NCBI RefSeq assembly: GCF_013626205.1
Contig: NZ_QHJE01000001.1
Span: 434,001-498,000 of the forward strand
DNA length: 64,000 bases
Direction: 5' to 3'
Source: Hyphomicrobium methylovorum
GTDB lineage: Bacteria; Pseudomonadota; Alphaproteobacteria; Rhizobiales; Hyphomicrobiaceae
Shown: positions 17,172-27,246 of the stretch, in pieces
How the letters are laid out: each line of letters starts with the position of its first letter
How positions within the stretch are numbered: the first letter of the stretch is position 1
Notes under the pieces: generated by a model
Databases searched by the model: none
Seen by the model: only the letters and a program-made list of their open reading frames with translations
Told to the model about the DNA's origin: nothing
Program-made: the position numbers and the translations under genes

Positions 17172-19423
17172 CGCCTATGCTGATCTGCCTGCGCGCCACC
17201 GAGCACATACGGCGCAACATTCGGCCGAACAGGCCTTGCAGTTGACCGCACCGCCTGCTTCGCGGCTGCTGAATTCCAGGCGTTGCCGATACCCGTTCTC
17301 TCCAGCACCGCCCGCGCGGGCGTTCCAATGCCAAACGAGTCAATGATCCTAAGAATGCCTTCCTTGGCGAAAGATGCAGCGGTATAGCCTGATCCCGACG
17401 CATTTGGCGGCTTGTAAGACACCGTTTCCAGCGCCTTGAGCATCTGGGTGATCTGTCGCCGTTCTGGCTCGGTGTATAGCGTCTGCATTACGCTCGCCTG
17501 ATTGTGGAGAGCCGATTTCAGATTACTTGCCATTGCGGTCGGGCCGAGAAGATCGCCGTTCTTCCCAGTCACGAGCCGCGACCAGTACGCAAGCCGAATA
17601 TCGTTCCAAGCTTGCGTTGCGTGCTGAGGAGCGAACCGGTCTAGCGCGATTTTGACGTTGCGCAGCGCATGAACCGCCCCGGACGGAACATCGCGCGAAC
17701 CGGGCGTACCGATGAGATTTTTAATGACGCTCTCGCCGCTATCTGCCTTGGCTCCATCGAGCGCTGCAATGATTCTGCGACCGGCGCCGGATCGCGTTCC
17801 ATCAGCAGCGCGCGGCTCAAAAATCTGACGCACCTCTTTGGTAAAGGCCCGCGCTTTGACGAGTTGCATCGCGGCTGCGGGGTCACCCGCGAGAAGAGAT
17901 TTGCTCGCCGCGTCCCCGATCCAATCGTTGAAGGCGTCGTATATCTTTCCTGCTTGGTATTTGTCGGCATCCGGTGCCGCTTCGACAAGCTCACCGAGCC
18001 TCCGCCGCATCTGGTCGACCGTCTGCACGGGCTTTAATTCGATGCCCCCGGCCGCATTCACCGGCGCTTTGCCTTCTGCGAACTCTCCGAGCACCTTTGC
18101 CATCGCTTCGCCTGTCGGCGTGAACGCCGTCTCGTCAGCGAGAGCCGCAGTGATGTTCGGGCGCAAGGTTTCGAGTGCTTCGGGAGTTGCTGCAAGGTTC
18201 TTGACGTTATCGTCCCAAAGTTTGGATTCCTGCTGCTTCGCACCTTGTCTGGCAGACTGCAACGCATCCTGCACGCTCTCGCCTAAAACGCCTGGTGCAC
18301 GGTCGGCTTGTCCGCCGCCGATGACGCGATCGGGATTGATCCGTCCACCGATGCCCACAAAATGACTGCTGTCGTCACCAAATGCAGCGCGTTCGATCGC
18401 TTCTGACTGACGCTGATCAAAACCGCGCATCGTGTCCTGTGCACTCTCGCCGTAGAGACGGCGGCGCATCCCTTCCTCTTGCGTGAGGAGATACGGATCT
18501 TTCGTGATCTGCCCACGTGTTGCCGGAATATTGAACTGGGACAGACTGCCTTCGGTCGCCGCTTCTGCGGAATTACCCGATCTCGCAAGCGATTCCGAGA
18601 ACGCCTTGGCGAAATCCGGTTCGATGTTGGTCGTGTCAATGCCCGCCGATTTTGCGACTTCCATCCCTTTCGGCGTCAGCTGACCGGTTGATCTATCGAT
18701 TAGACCTGGGATGGTGACGAACCGGCGCCAAAGCGCGCCAGCGGCCGCACCAAGCACCGGCGCACCTGCACCGAACGCGGTCATCGCCCCAGCCTTGCCA
18801 AGTTCGACGAACTGATCCGATCCGAGTGGAATTTGCGCCACGTCACCTGCAACACTCGTAGTTCCCGCGCCGACGCCCTGGGAGATCGCCTGAATGCCAA
18901 TACCGGCGCCGCGTGTAGCCGCGCCGATCGCACCCCCGACGAGCGCATACGGCAGTGTCCCGCGAATGGCGCGCGTCACGTCTTCGCTGTCCAGGCCAGG
19001 CTTATTCAGGTAGCCGCGTTGCTCTTGGCCATCCTCACCTTTAGTGACGAAGATGTCGTAACCGTTGGCGTCCTGCTCTCGACGGATGAATCGATCGCCA
19101 AGCTTCTTCTCAAACACATCGCCTAGTTGCGCGTCGGAAGCTCCAAGAAAACCTTCCCAACCGCCCGCCGCTTCGAGTTCGCCGGGGAATTGCTGGTAAA
19201 CGGTCCCAAGATCTTTAAAGCGTTGATCCTGACGGCCCTGGATGTCTTGCTTCCGACGTCCCCACCATGTCGGTGCGTCAGGCGTCGCGTTGGGGTCGGC
19301 GGCTTTTGGGTCTACGGATGGCGATCCGAGCAACTGAGAAGAGTATTTGCCCGGTCGTGGCCCGTTCTGCTCCGACGCTTGATCGGCTACCGGGTTTAGT
19401 AGTGCATCCGAATATTTCCCCAT
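17168..19423 (-). CDS. Large virion ejection-type protein
   Basis: The 751-residue protein is large, Ala/Gly-rich and helical, with a hydrophobic Gly-rich stretch near residues 155-245 that could insert in membrane. It lies in the place of the P22 gp7-gp20-gp16 ejection cluster, after the tail accessory genes, and is the largest of three consecutive genes of this kind. Such proteins leave the capsid with the DNA and help it cross the envelope. No enzymatic motif was seen, and the assignment is by position and composition. Confidence 0.6.
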   Translation of the reverse strand: MGKYSDALLNPVADQASEQNGPRPGKYSSQLLGSPSVDPKAADPNATPDAPTWWGRRKQDIQGRQDQRFKDLGTVYQQFPGELEAAGGWEGFLGASDAQLGDVFEKKLGDRFIRREQDANGYDIFVTKGEDGQEQRGYLNKPGLDSEDVTRAIRGTLPYALVGGAIGAATRGAGIGIQAISQGVGAGTTSVAGDVAQIPLGSDQFVELGKAGAMTAFGAGAPVLGAAAGALWRRFVTIPGLIDRSTGQLTPKGMEVAKSAGIDTTNIEPDFAKAFSESLARSGNSAEAATEGSLSQFNIPATRGQITKDPYLLTQEEGMRRRLYGESAQDTMRGFDQRQSEAIERAAFGDDSSHFVGIGGRINPDRVIGGGQADRAPGVLGESVQDALQSARQGAKQQESKLWDDNVKNLAATPEALETLRPNITAALADETAFTPTGEAMAKVLGEFAEGKAPVNAAGGIELKPVQTVDQMRRRLGELVEAAPDADKYQAGKIYDAFNDWIGDAASKSLLAGDPAAAMQLVKARAFTKEVRQIFEPRAADGTRSGAGRRIIAALDGAKADSGESVIKNLIGTPGSRDVPSGAVHALRNVKIALDRFAPQHATQAWNDIRLAYWSRLVTGKNGDLLGPTAMASNLKSALHNQASVMQTLYTEPERRQITQMLKALETVSYKPPNASGSGYTAASFAKEGILRIIDSFGIGTPARAVLERTGIGNAWNSAAAKQAVRSTARPVRPNVAPYVLGGAQADQHRR

Positions 19424-20916
19424 CAGATGCCAAACTCCTTGGAGAGTTGCTTCTTCGTGGCGCGTTCCAACGACATCGGGTCAATCTTCGGGTTTTGCGC
19501 CTTCAACTTCTGCTCGATTTCATGCCCCCGTTTGTCGATCGCTGCAGGAACATCGTCGAGGCTGAGAAACTGCTCAGCGGTGTTTCTGTCGAACTTTAGA
19601 CCGCGTGAACGCATGAAATTCATACGTGCCATGGCGGCCCGAGCAACACGCTCTCCGTTGTCGAGCTTCGACTGCAGAGTAATCGGATCGTCACCATCGA
19701 AAATCCCTTCGCCAGGATTCGGCTGAACGAGTTTTTGCCGCTGGAGTTCTTGCGCGGACACCGCCGTGCCGGACAATTCTTTCAAGAGCATGTTGAAGTT
19801 ATTGTAAGCCGTCGATCTGTAGGCCGAATAATCTTTGAGCATCTGCGTCGTGCCCGCACCGAATGTCTTATCTGGATCGGCGCCAAGAAATGAACTCCAC
19901 GATGCCCCAGACATTTTAAATTTACCCGCCAGAGTTTGAAATTCTGGCTTGAACCCTTTCCTTATGTCGCTCAGTCGTCCGAGTGTATTCGCTGCGCTAA
20001 TAATGCCCTTGTCTAAGTCGGTCTCAGCCGGTTTAGCGAGTTGCCCTGGGCCGCCTGAACCTTCTTTCGCAAGATCAACGAGGATTTTTCCGAATGCTGC
20101 GCGCTTCGGGTTGAGGGACATCTGCGCGCCAAGTTGCATTGCATCGCGGCGCGACATTGGCCCCATTGGGGTATCGATTTCCTCATCGCCTCCGACCGCC
20201 TGATGTGGTTCTTGATCACCACCGTCGGATAGCGTGTCCCCGACAAGCTGAACGCCGGGCATCAGGCCAGACTGTGGCTGCGGAGATGGCGGCGGCGCTC
20301 CGATGGTGTTGTTGATATTCTGCAGTCTCGGTTGTTGCGGCGCGCCCTCAAAGCTTTGCTGCTGCATGTAGGGGACCGGAGGTGCGGGACGTGGTGCTTG
20401 TGATGGCGACTGCAAGCCGCGCATCCGATCTGCGATCATCGTGTCAATCGGATCGATTGGATCGCGGCGATTGTAATAGTCAATCTCCGCTTGCGTCTTC
20501 CGAAGACCGAGCTCCTTCTCTTGTTTGTCCAGCTGGTCTGTAAACTGTCCCGCCTGTGCCATCATCAACTTTGGGCCGGTAACTGGGTCTAGTTCTTCCG
20601 GTGTCAATCCATCGGTACCGTGTTTGGCGAGAACGGACTGCCACGCCGCGGCTCGCTGTGACCCCTGCATCTGTTCCACTGCACCCGCCTGTTTCCCGAA
20701 TAGCTGCACGGCCTGCAGCTTGTCCTGCTTCTCATCCCGTCCATGCCGGTACTGCTGTTCTTGATCAGCCCGGTCGCTCTGCTTCTGCTGCAGCTCGAAC
20801 TGCCGGTTGGCGTTGTTCTGCGCCGTGATGCTGTCGAGCGCATTGCCGATCGGTGAGAAGTTAATCGGGTTCGTGTTCGGCTGGTATGTCGGAAGGTTCG
20901 CGAAATAATTAGCCAC
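19423..20916 (-). CDS. Virion ejection-type protein, Gln-rich
   Basis: The 497-residue protein has a Gln/Asn/Asp-rich N-terminal coiled region, a Pro/Gln-rich centre (residues 170-235) and a helical C-terminal half. Its stop overlaps the start of the next gene by 1 nt. It is the likely second member of the ejection-protein cluster. Sequence similarity to gp20 is not evident by eye. Confidence 0.55.
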   Translation of the reverse strand: MANYFANLPTYQPNTNPINFSPIGNALDSITAQNNANRQFELQQKQSDRADQEQQYRHGRDEKQDKLQAVQLFGKQAGAVEQMQGSQRAAAWQSVLAKHGTDGLTPEELDPVTGPKLMMAQAGQFTDQLDKQEKELGLRKTQAEIDYYNRRDPIDPIDTMIADRMRGLQSPSQAPRPAPPVPYMQQQSFEGAPQQPRLQNINNTIGAPPPSPQPQSGLMPGVQLVGDTLSDGGDQEPHQAVGGDEEIDTPMGPMSRRDAMQLGAQMSLNPKRAAFGKILVDLAKEGSGGPGQLAKPAETDLDKGIISAANTLGRLSDIRKGFKPEFQTLAGKFKMSGASWSSFLGADPDKTFGAGTTQMLKDYSAYRSTAYNNFNMLLKELSGTAVSAQELQRQKLVQPNPGEGIFDGDDPITLQSKLDNGERVARAAMARMNFMRSRGLKFDRNTAEQFLSLDDVPAAIDKRGHEIEQKLKAQNPKIDPMSLERATKKQLSKEFGI

Positions 20917-20919
20917 GGC

Positions 20920-21543
20920 TCAGCCTCCCGCTTTCGGCATCGGGACATTGCCAATTGGGTTCACAAACTTCGCTGCGGTACCAAGGACGCCGAGCACGTT
21001 GTTAATTCCAGCATTTCGGGTGCTGGCGATGGCGTTCCCGTAGTTGATTGAATTGGCGGCTTTGGTGGCTCCATATCCGTAGGCGTTGTCACCTTGTGCC
21101 GTGCGGATGCCCGCCTTCTGTCCGGTCGCTCGGAACCCCTGCTCTCCAAGGTTGGCGTAACGATCAAGCCAATTGCCGTAGTTTTCTGTCAGCACGCGTT
21201 GACCGGCGAGCGCCGCAGCCCCACTGGCTCCCATGCCACGTGCATTCAGGTTCTTCAGGACGTTGTTGCTATCGAGCGCGAACTTTCCGCTCCAAAGCGG
21301 ATCACTGGTGATCGTGCCCTGTGCTTCGGCGCGTGCGTCGTCGCCATTCAGCCCAAGCACGTTACCGTAGAACGTCGAGGCCTTGCCGCCCTGATCGACA
21401 TAAGGATCGAACGAATCCGCTGCCTCGTCGTAATACCCCTGAGACGCGTTATAGCCTTTATCGAGCGCCGCATTGGCTTTGCTGTTCGCAGCGCTGATGT
21501 CTTTTCGCGATGATGCGCCAGTAAAGTCCGCAAAGAACCCCAT
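20920..21543 (-). CDS. Virion ejection-type protein, small
   Basis: The 207-residue protein is rich in Ala, Gly, Asn and Tyr, with phrases such as 'NSKANAALDKGYNASQGYYD' and 'NARGMGASGAAALAGQR' that recur in podovirus internal proteins. It is the first of the three candidate ejection genes, where P22 has gp7. Function is inferred from order and composition. Confidence 0.55.
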   Translation of the reverse strand: MGFFADFTGASSRKDISAANSKANAALDKGYNASQGYYDEAADSFDPYVDQGGKASTFYGNVLGLNGDDARAEAQGTITSDPLWSGKFALDSNNVLKNLNARGMGASGAAALAGQRVLTENYGNWLDRYANLGEQGFRATGQKAGIRTAQGDNAYGYGATKAANSINYGNAIASTRNAGINNVLGVLGTAAKFVNPIGNVPMPKAGG

Positions 21544-21555
21544 GGGATGTCCTAT

Positions 21556-22320
21556 TCAGTCAGAGGGAGAAGTAGGCGCGTCGACAAGAGAGCCGTTGAC
21601 GCTGAAATTGCCGCCGAAGCCCTTGTTGCTGGCGAATGAAGACGCAGGACCAGAGAGATAGACCGCAGGCTGGGCGCCCGTTGGCAGGGAACCGTCGAGA
21701 CCTAAAAAGACCGGCTTACCCAACCCGGTGCGGAATTTTGCGAGGTTCGCTGGGACCGTCAGATCGAGGTAGGTGGTTGTAAACCACAGCTCGGCAACAT
21801 CGGCGTTGAGCCACGCCGGGAGGTTTGCGCCGCCGACGTTTCGACCAATGCGGGGCGTGTCACGCGCAAAGTTGATGCTGTTGCCGGAGGTAAACCCATT
21901 GGTGGCAACGCCGTCGATGAAGACCGTCGACTTGGAAGACCCATCGCCAGAAAAAGCCAGATGTCGCCACACCCCGTCATTCGTCGGAAGCGTGTTGACC
22001 GCGGAGACGCCACCAATAACTGTCGAGCCTCCACTATTCGTCACTGAAACGCGGAATCTATCCGTCGACGGTCCGTCTTGATAGAAATCGACAACCGGAT
22101 TACCCCCGCCTGAGTTCTTAAGGCAGAATATCTGTTGCCCAGAGCCGCTCGGCGCCGCGCCATTGAATTTGACCCAACACGAAAACGTGCACTTATTCCC
22201 CGTTGGAACGCCACTCAAAGCCGACGTTCGCCCCACATACGTGGTTGCCCCGTCAAACCTCACCGCCCTGGCCTTGTACCTTGCGGCGCCAGCAATGATC
22301 GGGAATGCGCCGGGTATCAT
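21556..22320 (-). CDS. LamG/concanavalin-like virion protein
   Basis: The 254-residue protein has a laminin-G-like jelly-roll fold: 'VRFDGATTYVGRTSALSGV', 'FSCWVKFNG', 'DGVWRHLAFSGDGSSKSTVF' and 'AELWFTTTYLDL' are the usual strands of this domain. It probably decorates the particle or tail and may bind glycans. Its start overlaps the upstream stop by 1 nt. Confidence 0.75.
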   Translation of the reverse strand: MIPGAFPIIAGAARYKARAVRFDGATTYVGRTSALSGVPTGNKCTFSCWVKFNGAAPSGSGQQIFCLKNSGGGNPVVDFYQDGPSTDRFRVSVTNSGGSTVIGGVSAVNTLPTNDGVWRHLAFSGDGSSKSTVFIDGVATNGFTSGNSINFARDTPRIGRNVGGANLPAWLNADVAELWFTTTYLDLTVPANLAKFRTGLGKPVFLGLDGSLPTGAQPAVYLSGPASSFASNKGFGGNFSVNGSLVDAPTSPSD

Positions 22321-22835
22321 TATGTGGGATTATTCACGACGGCCGTGACGACGATATTGGATGCGTCATCAACAAAGTAAAAGAGATACGCCGTCTTACC
22401 GCTATCGATAGTGACCGGAAAAATAAGATCCGACGTGCTTTTGTAGTTCGAGCCGATACTGAGTGTTCGGTTCGCAGCGGAGGCCGTGACTTTGATGCAT
22501 CCGCTCTGCCCCGTCTTGGCGTTCGATGGATTGCCGAGCGTTCGGTTGCCAGCAATCGAGACTGAGAAATTGAACCCGGTTGCCATGTCTACGGCAATCG
22601 TTGCGCCATCTGTTAAGGCGACATAGGCCGCAGCGTTCCACACCGTTGTCGGTGTCAGCGCGAGAAACCCCGCGGCTTTCCCTTGGTAGTCCGCTACCGA
22701 CGCTTCGCCCGCTGCCGATTTCGCCGTCTGGACCGCATTCTGCTGCAGCGAACTAAGCCATTGATACGCCCGATCGCTCAGCGTTCCGTCTTCGGTCGTC
22801 ATAGACCGGGGTGGTGGTGGCGGAAGAAGGACCAT
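22320..22835 (-). CDS. Virion-associated protein, unknown
   Basis: The 171-residue protein starts with a Pro run, then 'LSDRAYQWLSSLQQNAVQT' (helical) and a beta-rich C-terminal domain of about 110 residues. It lies between the gp10-like tail factor and the lectin-like protein, roughly where P22 has its tail needle, but the sequence does not show the needle's long coiled coil. Treated as a structural protein of unknown role. Confidence 0.6.
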   Translation of the reverse strand: MVLLPPPPPRSMTTEDGTLSDRAYQWLSSLQQNAVQTAKSAAGEASVADYQGKAAGFLALTPTTVWNAAAYVALTDGATIAVDMATGFNFSVSIAGNRTLGNPSNAKTGQSGCIKVTASAANRTLSIGSNYKSTSDLIFPVTIDSGKTAYLFYFVDDASNIVVTAVVNNPT

Positions 22836-24256
22836 TATTCGCCGTCCTTCGTTACATCAGCCGCCATCGCATAAAGCGCACGGTCCACTTTTGCTGACCA
22901 TGACAGCCGATAGACACGGCCATTCTCTGGTGCTTGCCCGAGACGGTGCGCCCGCACCCGCGTCAATGCTTTGCCCTGCGGTCCGAGCTTCAATGTCCGT
23001 TGAACGTGGAACGTCTCTCCGCCGTCGTGGCTCCATTCCAGCATGAGAGACGGATCGACATCCTGAGCAGCCCCTTGCCCGGTTCCAACGCCACGCTGCA
23101 CGTCGATATAAAGCGCGTCATGCGTCAGCCGATAGGGGAACGCATGGACGGGCGGCAGCACCACGGACGAGACAAGCGGGTCGCCCGCATCGTCGGCGAA
23201 CTGCGGCCCCATCTCGAACAGAGCACCCGTCGTCGCATCTCCCGCAATCAACCGATTGCCGAACTGCACAACGAACGACACCCGCCAGCAGGGACGGTTG
23301 TATGTCTTGCGCTGGTGCCACCGTTTCTGCCGGGTATCATAAACCCAGGTCCACTCGGGGCAGGTGATCTTGTAAAACGTATGTCCGCCCGAAACCCACG
23401 AGGTGGCATTGATCGTGCTGCCATCCTCAACTGTCTGGATGTCGCGCTCTACGTCAGGATCGGAGATGATCGACGGCGCGTCACCCGCGGCCAGCATGCG
23501 CACAGTGCGATCATGCGCGACCCAGGCAATCGTTCCGTCAATTGTTGCAACTGAGTTCGCGGCAAAGATGCCCATCGGGATGACGAACGAACGCTGATAC
23601 GCAAAATCGCCCCCGCCGGTGTCCTGCCAAATTTCGACGGACTTTTCCCCGAATAAGAGGAACTGCCCTTGGATCGCAGCGATGCGCACGAGGGAATCGG
23701 GATCAGCATCCGCCGTTGCGAAATCCAACCTATCCCAGGCACTCGCATCGTCGATCGCGCCGATCTGCCATTTGTTTTGCGCGGTCGTGATACCGAAGTA
23801 TCCGTCCGAGAACGCCAGCGTGATCGGAGACAGCAGGTCTGTATCCGTGACCTGGGTCAGCACGTCTGCACGGCAGTAATACATCAGTCCATCGCAGACG
23901 ATGCCGATGTCGGTTGGAACGCGACGATTGCGCTCCATGAACACCGGAGCCGTCGTCGAAATGTTCATGGACCCAATCAAGGTCTGCACGCCGGTGTCCG
24001 TTACCTTGTAGAGACTGACACCGGCGACGACATAGAGCGCGCCGTCGAGGACGAGACCAGCCCGGCAACCCAGTCCGTCGGCAACGCTCTGCAACAGACA
24101 AAAGCCCTGCAGCCCATCTGATGCATAGATCGCTCGCTGGACCTTTCCTTCTTCCCCGATTTCCGAAACGTAGCAGTTGTTCAGCTGAGCCGAGCCCCCT
24201 TGCGGAAACTTGGCCTTGTTCGAACGAGTTGGGAGTTGCAGCGGGATCAGCGTCAA
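22835..24256 (-). CDS. P22 gp10-like packaged-DNA stabilisation (tail hub) protein
   Basis: The 473-residue protein fits the P22 gp10 family of tail accessory factors that close the portal after packaging. Family-like parts are the N-terminal 'NNCYVSEIGEEGKVQRAIYA', the central 'NKWQIGAIDDASAWDRLDFA' followed by 'ADPDSLVRI', and 'LFGEKSVEIWQDTG'. Length equals that of P22 gp10 (about 472). It directly follows the gp4-like gene, as in P22, with a 4-nt overlap. Confidence 0.82.
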   Translation of the reverse strand: MTLIPLQLPTRSNKAKFPQGGSAQLNNCYVSEIGEEGKVQRAIYASDGLQGFCLLQSVADGLGCRAGLVLDGALYVVAGVSLYKVTDTGVQTLIGSMNISTTAPVFMERNRRVPTDIGIVCDGLMYYCRADVLTQVTDTDLLSPITLAFSDGYFGITTAQNKWQIGAIDDASAWDRLDFATADADPDSLVRIAAIQGQFLLFGEKSVEIWQDTGGGDFAYQRSFVIPMGIFAANSVATIDGTIAWVAHDRTVRMLAAGDAPSIISDPDVERDIQTVEDGSTINATSWVSGGHTFYKITCPEWTWVYDTRQKRWHQRKTYNRPCWRVSFVVQFGNRLIAGDATTGALFEMGPQFADDAGDPLVSSVVLPPVHAFPYRLTHDALYIDVQRGVGTGQGAAQDVDPSLMLEWSHDGGETFHVQRTLKLGPQGKALTRVRAHRLGQAPENGRVYRLSWSAKVDRALYAMAADVTKDGE

Positions 24257-24801
24257 CCGTCAACCCTCCGCCAGCACCATTCAACGGTTCCGTCGGTGAT
24301 CGACGCCGCCGTCCCTGTCGGTCCACCGCTTGCCCCCGATGTGCCTGCGGTAATGCACTCGTAGATGCTGGCATCGTTGACCACGAAGGTGCGCAAGTCG
24401 TAGGCCGTAGACGCCTGCCAGGGCAGGTAATTCTCATTGCCGTTGCTCAAACGGCGATAGCGTGTGCTGACCAAAGCAGGATCGAACCGCGCTTCTGGCG
24501 TCGAGAGGAACGCTGCCTGGATCTGCGCCCAACCATTGCTTGCGTCGCGCGTCAGCACAGGGCCGGGCGTTTTGCCGTAGTCTTCCGCCATGCGCACCGC
24601 GAGCATGGCGGTGACACCGGCTTCAAACCGGGCATCGAGCGGAAGCACGTCATCCGTCAACCCTTCGGTTTCCCAACTCGCAATCATCGCGTTGAGCGCA
24701 TCTGTTGCGTCCGCCACGTCCTCTGCCGTCGGCGTTTCCCCGGCACCGACAATGCGCAGACGCTTCAGCGCCTTGGTGGCAATCTCAGTTGCTGTCGCCA
24801 T
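24253..24801 (-). CDS. P22 gp4-like tail accessory factor
   Basis: The 182-residue protein resembles P22 gp4, the adaptor that binds the portal ring: 'ATKALKRLRIVGAGE', 'DALNAMIASWETEGL' and the middle 'RFEAGVTAMLAVRMAEDYGK' are typical of the family. In P22, gp4 also has muralytic activity; no catalytic residues are claimed here. It overlaps the previous gene by 17 nt. Confidence 0.82.
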   Translation of the reverse strand: MATATEIATKALKRLRIVGAGETPTAEDVADATDALNAMIASWETEGLTDDVLPLDARFEAGVTAMLAVRMAEDYGKTPGPVLTRDASNGWAQIQAAFLSTPEARFDPALVSTRYRRLSNGNENYLPWQASTAYDLRTFVVNDASIYECITAGTSGASGGPTGTAASITDGTVEWCWRRVDG

Positions 24802-25105
24802 CGCTCACCGGCTCGTCGTCTTCTACCTTCTTCGCTTTGGCTTTCTTCTTGCTGGTGTCAGCTTCCGGCTCGTCCTTCCAAGGCGTTTGCGACCACCCTT
24901 CAGGAAACGGTGCACCGTCGGGCAGGTCAAACACCCGGAATTCGCAACGTTTGCCCTCCATCGTTTCGATGCAGGACAGGACCGAGTCATCGGCCGCCAA
25001 CCGCCACAACATGCGTGCGTGTTGCATTGGGTTCTCCACAATGGTCGGGGACGGATCATCCGTCCCCGAACCGTTGATCAGGTTGTTGTTGCTGATGGCC
25101 CGCAT
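24785..25105 (-). CDS. Small late protein, acidic/basic C-terminus
   Basis: The 106-residue product is not recognised. Its start overlaps the coat gene stop (TGATG), which decides the start. The C-terminal 35 residues are highly charged, with a Lys/Ala stretch followed by an acidic tail. It lies between coat and gp4-like genes and may be a head completion or decoration protein. Confidence 0.6.
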   Translation of the reverse strand: MRAISNNNLINGSGTDDPSPTIVENPMQHARMLWRLAADDSVLSCIETMEGKRCEFRVFDLPDGAPFPEGWSQTPWKDEPEADTSKKKAKAKKVEDDEPVSDGDSN

Positions 25106-26328
25106 CAGCCCGTGAGCCTCACAGCCAATTCGGGATAGATGCACTTCACCCCGTAGAGGATATCGAGACGGATGATGTCTCGATCGAGGTCGATGTCGTA
25201 CTGCTTGATGACACGAGCTGAGAGGTTGTTGGCAGACTGCCGTGCCTTGAACGCAGCGCCATCCGGCAGATCGAGATCGGCCATGACAAGAGCAAACGCG
25301 TTCTTGTGGAAGCAGAGGTTCTGCGCATACGACGTTGACGCCGTGCCGGTGACCACCTGGATCGGCGCATCGTCTGCCGGGCCAGCCGTGACGTTCTGGT
25401 AAGGACCAGAGGTAACGATGGCCGGCGAGATCGTCAGAGCCGCCGGACCGGTCGACGCACCCGAGTTCACGTTCGCAAGAACGACGAACTGCTTTTTATA
25501 TCCCAAGTCCTGATAGGTCTTGGGGTTGATGTCGTTGACACCCGTGATGGTGATGACATCGCCAGCCTTGAGAACACCCGTGACGCTGTTGGACCAGCCG
25601 TCGGTGTTCAGCGTCATTGAGTTGGCCTGCGGTGTCGCGTTCGCGTTCTGCGACGCGCCCTGAACCAGAGGGGTTCCGGCGAACGCGCCGACCGTGTGGT
25701 TGACGATCGAAGCGCTTTCGTAGGTCTCGAACCCGGCATACTTGCCAACGCGAACACGCTCCAATGCCGTCTGCGTCTTCTGCTGGGTGAACAGCGCCTT
25801 GAGGTCGTTGGCGACTTTCAAAGACGCAGCGGGATTGAGAACCGCATTCAACGTGTCCTGCGGAGCGGCGTGCTCGACGAGTTTCTGACGAGCGGCGCCC
25901 AGTTCAAGGAACGTCGACGGAACAGTGCCAGCGGTACCGGTCCACATCGGGACCTGATTGTAGAGCCCCATCAGCGAGCTTTCGACCTGCTGAGAGAGTT
26001 CGATCATCGCGGGCTTGATATAGCGTTCCGAGTAGTCCTCAACCGTCAGGGTCAAGTCCTTGGACGAGAAATCCCAAGAGACATGCTTCTGCTTGTCGAC
26101 GACCAACGGCACGGTGCCCTCGAGCACGTCGGATGAGACGCGCGTCGCACCGTCCGAGGACCGGAATTTCACCGGCTTGCGGATAGAAACGGTGTCACCG
26201 ACCTTGGTGAATTCCTTGGCGAAGTCGCGATGGACGAGCTGGCCCATCACGAGGTTGTTCTCGAGCTGCATCAACGCCTCTTTGGCGATGACGCTCGGGG
26301 TAATCAGGGTGTTGGAAGAAGCGGCCAT
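25105..26328 (-). CDS. Major coat protein, P22 gp5-like
   Basis: The 407-residue protein matches the P22 coat family: 'VIAKEALMQLENNLVMGQLV', 'KEFTKVGDTVSIRKPVKF', 'VDKQKHVSWDFSSKDLTLTV' and 'YIKPAMIELSQQVES' are characteristic. It forms the icosahedral shell with the HK97 fold and, in P22, an inserted I-domain. Length is close to that of gp5 (430). The scaffold gene lies directly upstream, as in P22. Confidence 0.92.
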   Translation of the reverse strand: MAASSNTLITPSVIAKEALMQLENNLVMGQLVHRDFAKEFTKVGDTVSIRKPVKFRSSDGATRVSSDVLEGTVPLVVDKQKHVSWDFSSKDLTLTVEDYSERYIKPAMIELSQQVESSLMGLYNQVPMWTGTAGTVPSTFLELGAARQKLVEHAAPQDTLNAVLNPAASLKVANDLKALFTQQKTQTALERVRVGKYAGFETYESASIVNHTVGAFAGTPLVQGASQNANATPQANSMTLNTDGWSNSVTGVLKAGDVITITGVNDINPKTYQDLGYKKQFVVLANVNSGASTGPAALTISPAIVTSGPYQNVTAGPADDAPIQVVTGTASTSYAQNLCFHKNAFALVMADLDLPDGAAFKARQSANNLSARVIKQYDIDLDRDIIRLDILYGVKCIYPELAVRLTG

Positions 26329-26358
26329 TGTCTCAAAATCCTATGAGAAAGGCCAAGG

Positions 26359-27195
26359 TCACGACGCCTGTCCCATGCGGATCTTCTTGTAAGTTTCGTA
26401 GTCGGCCGTTGCGAGGTCGACTGCGGCACTCTTGGAAGAGCCGCCGGACACGGTTTGAACCGGTGCGGGTGCTTGGCTGATGCGTTTGGTTGGGGTGGCT
26501 TTGACGCCAGCAGCGAGCTTGCCGATCTCGATAAAGACGGTGGCATCGTCTGCACGGCAGAGGCGCGCGGCTTCGCGCGGATTCTTCAGCAAATGATACG
26601 CAACCAGCGCGCCGTTTTCGACGCGGGACAGAGCTTCTCCCATGGTCGGCGTAATGCTTGGCCCGCCGGCCGTATCCGGGAGAAAGATCTTGTCGATATC
26701 CGGGATGTGCTCCCGCATCTCTTCGACCTGCGCAGCAATGATCTGCTGCGTCGTCTGCGTTGACCGGGATTCGAGATCCCGTACTTTCGAAACCGTGTCC
26801 TCAAGCTTCTCGGCTTTGATCGCGCGCCGGATTGCTTCGGTCTGCTGACCTTCGAAATCGGCGGGGTCGATCTGGGACTTGGCGCTGAGCTGCTTTTGGA
26901 GTTCAGCCGCTTCGGCTCTTAAAGCCGCGACATCGCGCGCCGTGTCATGCTTCTGGCGCGTGAGTTCGTTGATCGTCGACTGCAGCTTTTCAACACGGGG
27001 ATGCTTCGGCAGAAACTTGCCTTCGGTATCCCGCGGTTGTTCGGCTTTGCCGTCTTCGACTGATGGTTGAGCACCGTCCACCTGTTCGGCTGACTGTGCG
27101 TCGGTTTCGCTCGTGGCAGGCGCGTTGGCCTGAGCATTCGGGTCAACTACAGGCGTGGCGACAGCTTCCGCTGCCGGTTGGGTCGTCTCAGACAT
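26359..27195 (-). CDS. Scaffolding protein (P22 gp8-like position)
   Basis: The 278-residue protein has an acidic, Ala/Gln-rich N-terminal third and a long predicted coiled coil ('KLQSTINELTRQKHDTARDV', residues 70-160), then a helical C-terminal part with basic residues near the end. Position between portal and coat, length close to P22 gp8 (303) and composition support scaffolding, which guides procapsid assembly and leaves before DNA packaging. Confidence 0.8.
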   Translation of the reverse strand: MSETTQPAAEAVATPVVDPNAQANAPATSETDAQSAEQVDGAQPSVEDGKAEQPRDTEGKFLPKHPRVEKLQSTINELTRQKHDTARDVAALRAEAAELQKQLSAKSQIDPADFEGQQTEAIRRAIKAEKLEDTVSKVRDLESRSTQTTQQIIAAQVEEMREHIPDIDKIFLPDTAGGPSITPTMGEALSRVENGALVAYHLLKNPREAARLCRADDATVFIEIGKLAAGVKATPTKRISQAPAPVQTVSGGSSKSAAVDLATADYETYKKIRMGQAS

Positions 27196-27246
27196 GTGGG
27201 GAAACTCCGGGATGTGGCGCGGCTAATCCGCGAAAGAACGCACGTC